From the NCBI GenBank assembly GCA_030653545.1, contig JAURZE010000022.1, positions 248,001-312,000 of the forward strand: DNA of 64,000 nt, written 5' to 3'. The stretch comes from Nitrospira sp. (lineage in GTDB: Bacteria; Nitrospirota; Nitrospiria; Nitrospirales; Nitrospiraceae). Shown here in pieces: positions 63,308 through 64,000 of the stretch. The notes beneath the pieces are model-generated. The model saw nothing but the letters and a program-made list of their open reading frames with translations. It was not told the origin of the DNA and did not search any database. The number at the start of each line of letters is the position of its first letter. Position 1 is the stretch's first letter. A program made the translations under genes and the position numbers.

Positions 63308-64000
63308 CGCCCAAGGCGAAACGAACGGCGGCCCAGTGGATGGCCGAACGCTTTGGGCTCAGTCAGCGACGAGTGTGCCGGTTACTCACGCTCGATCGGA
63401 ACACGCTCCGGTATTGTCGTCGGCGTCAGGAGGATGCGGCCCTGCGGACGCGAATCCGGGAAATCGCCGAGAGCAAGCGGCGGTATGGGTGTCCCCGGAT
63501 CTATGTCCGGTTGCGACGGGAAGGCTGGCCGGTGAATCACAAGAAGGTGGAGCGGCTCTATTATCGTGACGAAGGGCTCTCGCTTCGGCGGCGGCGGTGC
63601 CCCGGGTCGCCTTGCCCAAGCCCACGCAACCAGGACGTTGTTATGCCATGGACTTTGTCCATGACCGGCTGGCCAATGGCCGGCGGTTCAAGTGTTTGAC
63701 GATGACCGATCTTTGCTCAAAAGAAGTGCCGGTGATTGAGGTGGACGTGTCGATTGGTGGGGCGCGGGTGTGCCGGATCCTGGATCGGCTGTTTCTGACA
63801 CGCCCGCTGCCAGAGACCTTGATTCTGGACAACGGGCCCGAATTCGCCGGAACGGCCTTGGATGCCTGGGCGGTGCAGCACGGCGTGCAGCTGCACTTTA
63901 TTCAGCCAGGAAAACCGGTGCAGAACGCGTTTATCGAGAGCTTCAACGGCAAGTTTCGGGATGAATGTCTCAACGAGCACTGGTTTCTGACGTTGCAGGA
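63298..64000 (+). pseudogene. IS3-family transposase OrfB, frameshifted and running off the window
   Basis: The first frame holds the HTH_21-type region (MAERFGLSQRRVCRLL, then RRYGCPRIYVRLRREGW) to about residue 95. Near 63590-63600, in a run of CGG triplets, the frame shifts by -1 (one base apparently lost), and the DDE catalytic domain continues as [19 protein letters not shown] and [17 protein letters not shown], giving the Asp, Asp and Glu. In the sequenced form no single frame spans both halves. It is open at the right edge. A sequencing error in the GC-rich repeat is an alternative explanation. Confidence 0.82.

Larger units (their letters stand above)
62966..64000 (+). mobile_element. 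IS3-family insertion sequence (left end and most of the element)
   Basis: The left end begins TGACCTTCCCCCCGAAAA, typical of IS3-family terminal repeats that start with TG. orfA and orfB follow in the usual order and frames, with a slippery A-AAA-AAC at their junction. The right end is outside the window; about 1.0 kb is present, and the element would be complete at about 1.2 kb or more. orfB carries an additional frameshift, so this copy may be inactive. Confidence 0.85.

Overview
The window is about 64 kb of GC-rich bacterial DNA, densely packed with chromosomal genes. It looks like a Nitrospira-type genome (phylum Nitrospirota). That assignment is my inference from gene content and dispersed repeat style; there is no rRNA or nitrite oxidoreductase gene here to confirm it. 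I found no rRNA, tRNA or CRISPR array. Most genes are core metabolism and housekeeping. Accessory material is confined to a patch at 30.4-33.1 kb and the right end at 58.5-64 kb.

Layout. 0-8.7 kb: a partial DUF255 protein, a tiny secreted repeat protein, ACT-domain malic enzyme, a J-domain protein, RNase D, a GGDEF membrane protein, an ArsC/Spx-like protein and small envelope proteins. 8.8-16 kb: citrate synthase, Hsp20, fumarase, a membrane-spermidine-synthase-like fusion and an adrenodoxin-reductase-like flavoprotein; with malic enzyme these are central-carbon and redox genes. 16-30.4 kb: divergent nadK and clpC, then tsaD-hflX-nth-yicC-gmk-rpoZ-coaBC-TPR as a run of tightly spaced or overlapping genes, followed by aroQ-efp-accB-accC. 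30.4-33.1 kb: a toxin-antitoxin remnant, an SGNH-fold membrane protein and a decayed IS3 orfA. 33-45.3 kb: thiE, bioD plus a short-chain dehydrogenase, putA, a desaturase, an Fe-S/lipoate cluster (mrp, Rieske, two unknowns, lipA) and pgm. 45.5-58.2 kb: an RCK_C protein, a DegP-like protease, a divergent EF-G paralogue, radC, a zinc-ribbon gene with a sigma-54-like promoter, rsmD-coaD-aminotransferase-fmdB, and purH-purD-tsaC-lipoprotein on the minus strand. 58.5-64 kb: two tandem Ig-like-repeat lipoproteins, a DUF4258/YgiT toxin-antitoxin-like pair, and an IS3-family element that runs off the window.

The strongest unusual signals are: (1) hflX has no ATG, GTG or TTG start for its conserved N-terminus and appears to start at AUU just after tsaD; (2) a dispersed inverted-end repeat occurs three times, each copy ending 0-3 bp from the stop codon of a minus-strand gene; (3) a 58-aa zinc-ribbon gene sits behind a GG-N10-GC promoter with an upstream palindrome; (4) an EF-G paralogue lacks key GTPase residues; (5) a 69-aa exported protein is made of near-perfect charged repeats. 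I saw no complete, clearly new multi-gene defence or biosynthetic system.
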